A DNA stretch of 5,540 nt. Origin: JABJJH01 sp047631095. Lineage in GTDB: Bacteria > Pseudomonadota > Alphaproteobacteria > UBA8366 > GCA-2717185. A model generated the notes under the pieces. That model saw only the letters and a program-made list of their open reading frames with translations. It was not told the DNA's origin and made no database searches. Shown in pieces: positions 5,463-5,540 of this stretch (positions are counted from its first letter, which is position 1; each line of letters starts with the position of its first letter). Position numbers and translations under genes: made by a program. The stretch spans positions 1 through 5,540 of the forward strand of contig JBLHZD010000275.1 of the NCBI GenBank assembly GCA_047631095.1, read 5' to 3'.

Positions 5463-5540
5463 CTATCGCTTCACGGCCTTCGCGACGAAGTCTTCATTTA
5501 TGTCAATGCCCAGGCCCGGCGCTTCCGGCGCCGCCATGCC
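5463..5540 (-). CDS. Probable enolase-superfamily (mandelate racemase/muconate lactonizing) enzyme, C-terminal fragment
   Basis: On the minus strand, 25 codons run from the window edge to a TAG (CTA at 5463-5465 on +). The peptide contains MAAPEAPGLGIDINEDF and ends in VKR. The 'P..PGLGI.I.ED' pattern close to the C-terminus is typical of mandelate racemase/muconate lactonizing enzymes, where it follows the capping-domain strand. The metal ligands and catalytic Lys/His are outside the window. These enzymes abstract the alpha-proton of a carboxylate, for example in sugar-acid dehydration or racemisation. The gene converges on the transporter with a 25-base gap, so it is not in the same transcript. 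The call rests on a short tail, so a different family remains possible. Confidence 0.6.
   Translation of the reverse strand, partial: GMAAPEAPGLGIDINEDFVAKAVKR

Noticed and set aside
1..5540. tRNA, rRNA, CRISPR array or replication origin
   Set aside because: No cloverleaf, rRNA core segment, regularly spaced repeat or iteron cluster was seen on either strand by eye.

Overview
The window looks like chromosome from an alphaproteobacterium, probably Rhodospirillales-like. This is an inference from three things: GC-rich codon use in the catabolic genes, a soluble PleC/DivJ-type histidine kinase, and a CtrA-like TTAACCAT box. All complete genes lie on the + strand. A partial gene enters from each edge.

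Left part (1-1107): the window opens in the last 41 codons of an IS630-type transposase. Twenty bases after its stop comes a 319-aa protein with a divergent class III nucleotidyl cyclase domain. It keeps both metal-binding Asp residues and the catalytic Arg, but the positions that normally read the base have changed. This part is visibly richer in A+T than the right half and sits against a mobile element, so it is the best candidate for accessory DNA. No second-messenger effector gene is visible beside it.

Middle (1108-2736): a 378-base non-coding stretch holds a possible weak terminator, a CtrA-like box, a perfect TATAAT, a bulged inverted repeat and a very short ORF. It leads into a complete, soluble, orphan hybrid-less histidine kinase. 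The kinase start is unclear: the only available start codon (GTG 1486) lacks a Shine-Dalgarno, and the frame stays open upstream to a TAG at 1417.

Right part (2737-5437): a tight three-gene operon encodes a DUF1932-type NAD(P)-dependent beta-hydroxyacid dehydrogenase homologue, an AllA-family ureidoglycolate lyase and an MFS transporter. The first pair is separated by 3 bases and the second overlaps by 14 bases, so they are probably translationally coupled. Facing them from the right edge is the C-terminus of what looks like an enolase-superfamily (mandelate racemase/muconate lactonizing) enzyme. Together this suggests uptake and breakdown of a small hydroxy- or ureido-acid. AllA makes glyoxylate and urea from ureidoglycolate, a transporter could import the substrate, and a reductase could handle a downstream oxo-acid. 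The true substrate cannot be read from the sequence.

I did not find a convincing new multi-gene system. The items most worth following are the altered cyclase next to the IS element, the uncertain kinase 5' end with its structured leader, and the AllA/DUF1932/MFS/enolase-superfamily combination.
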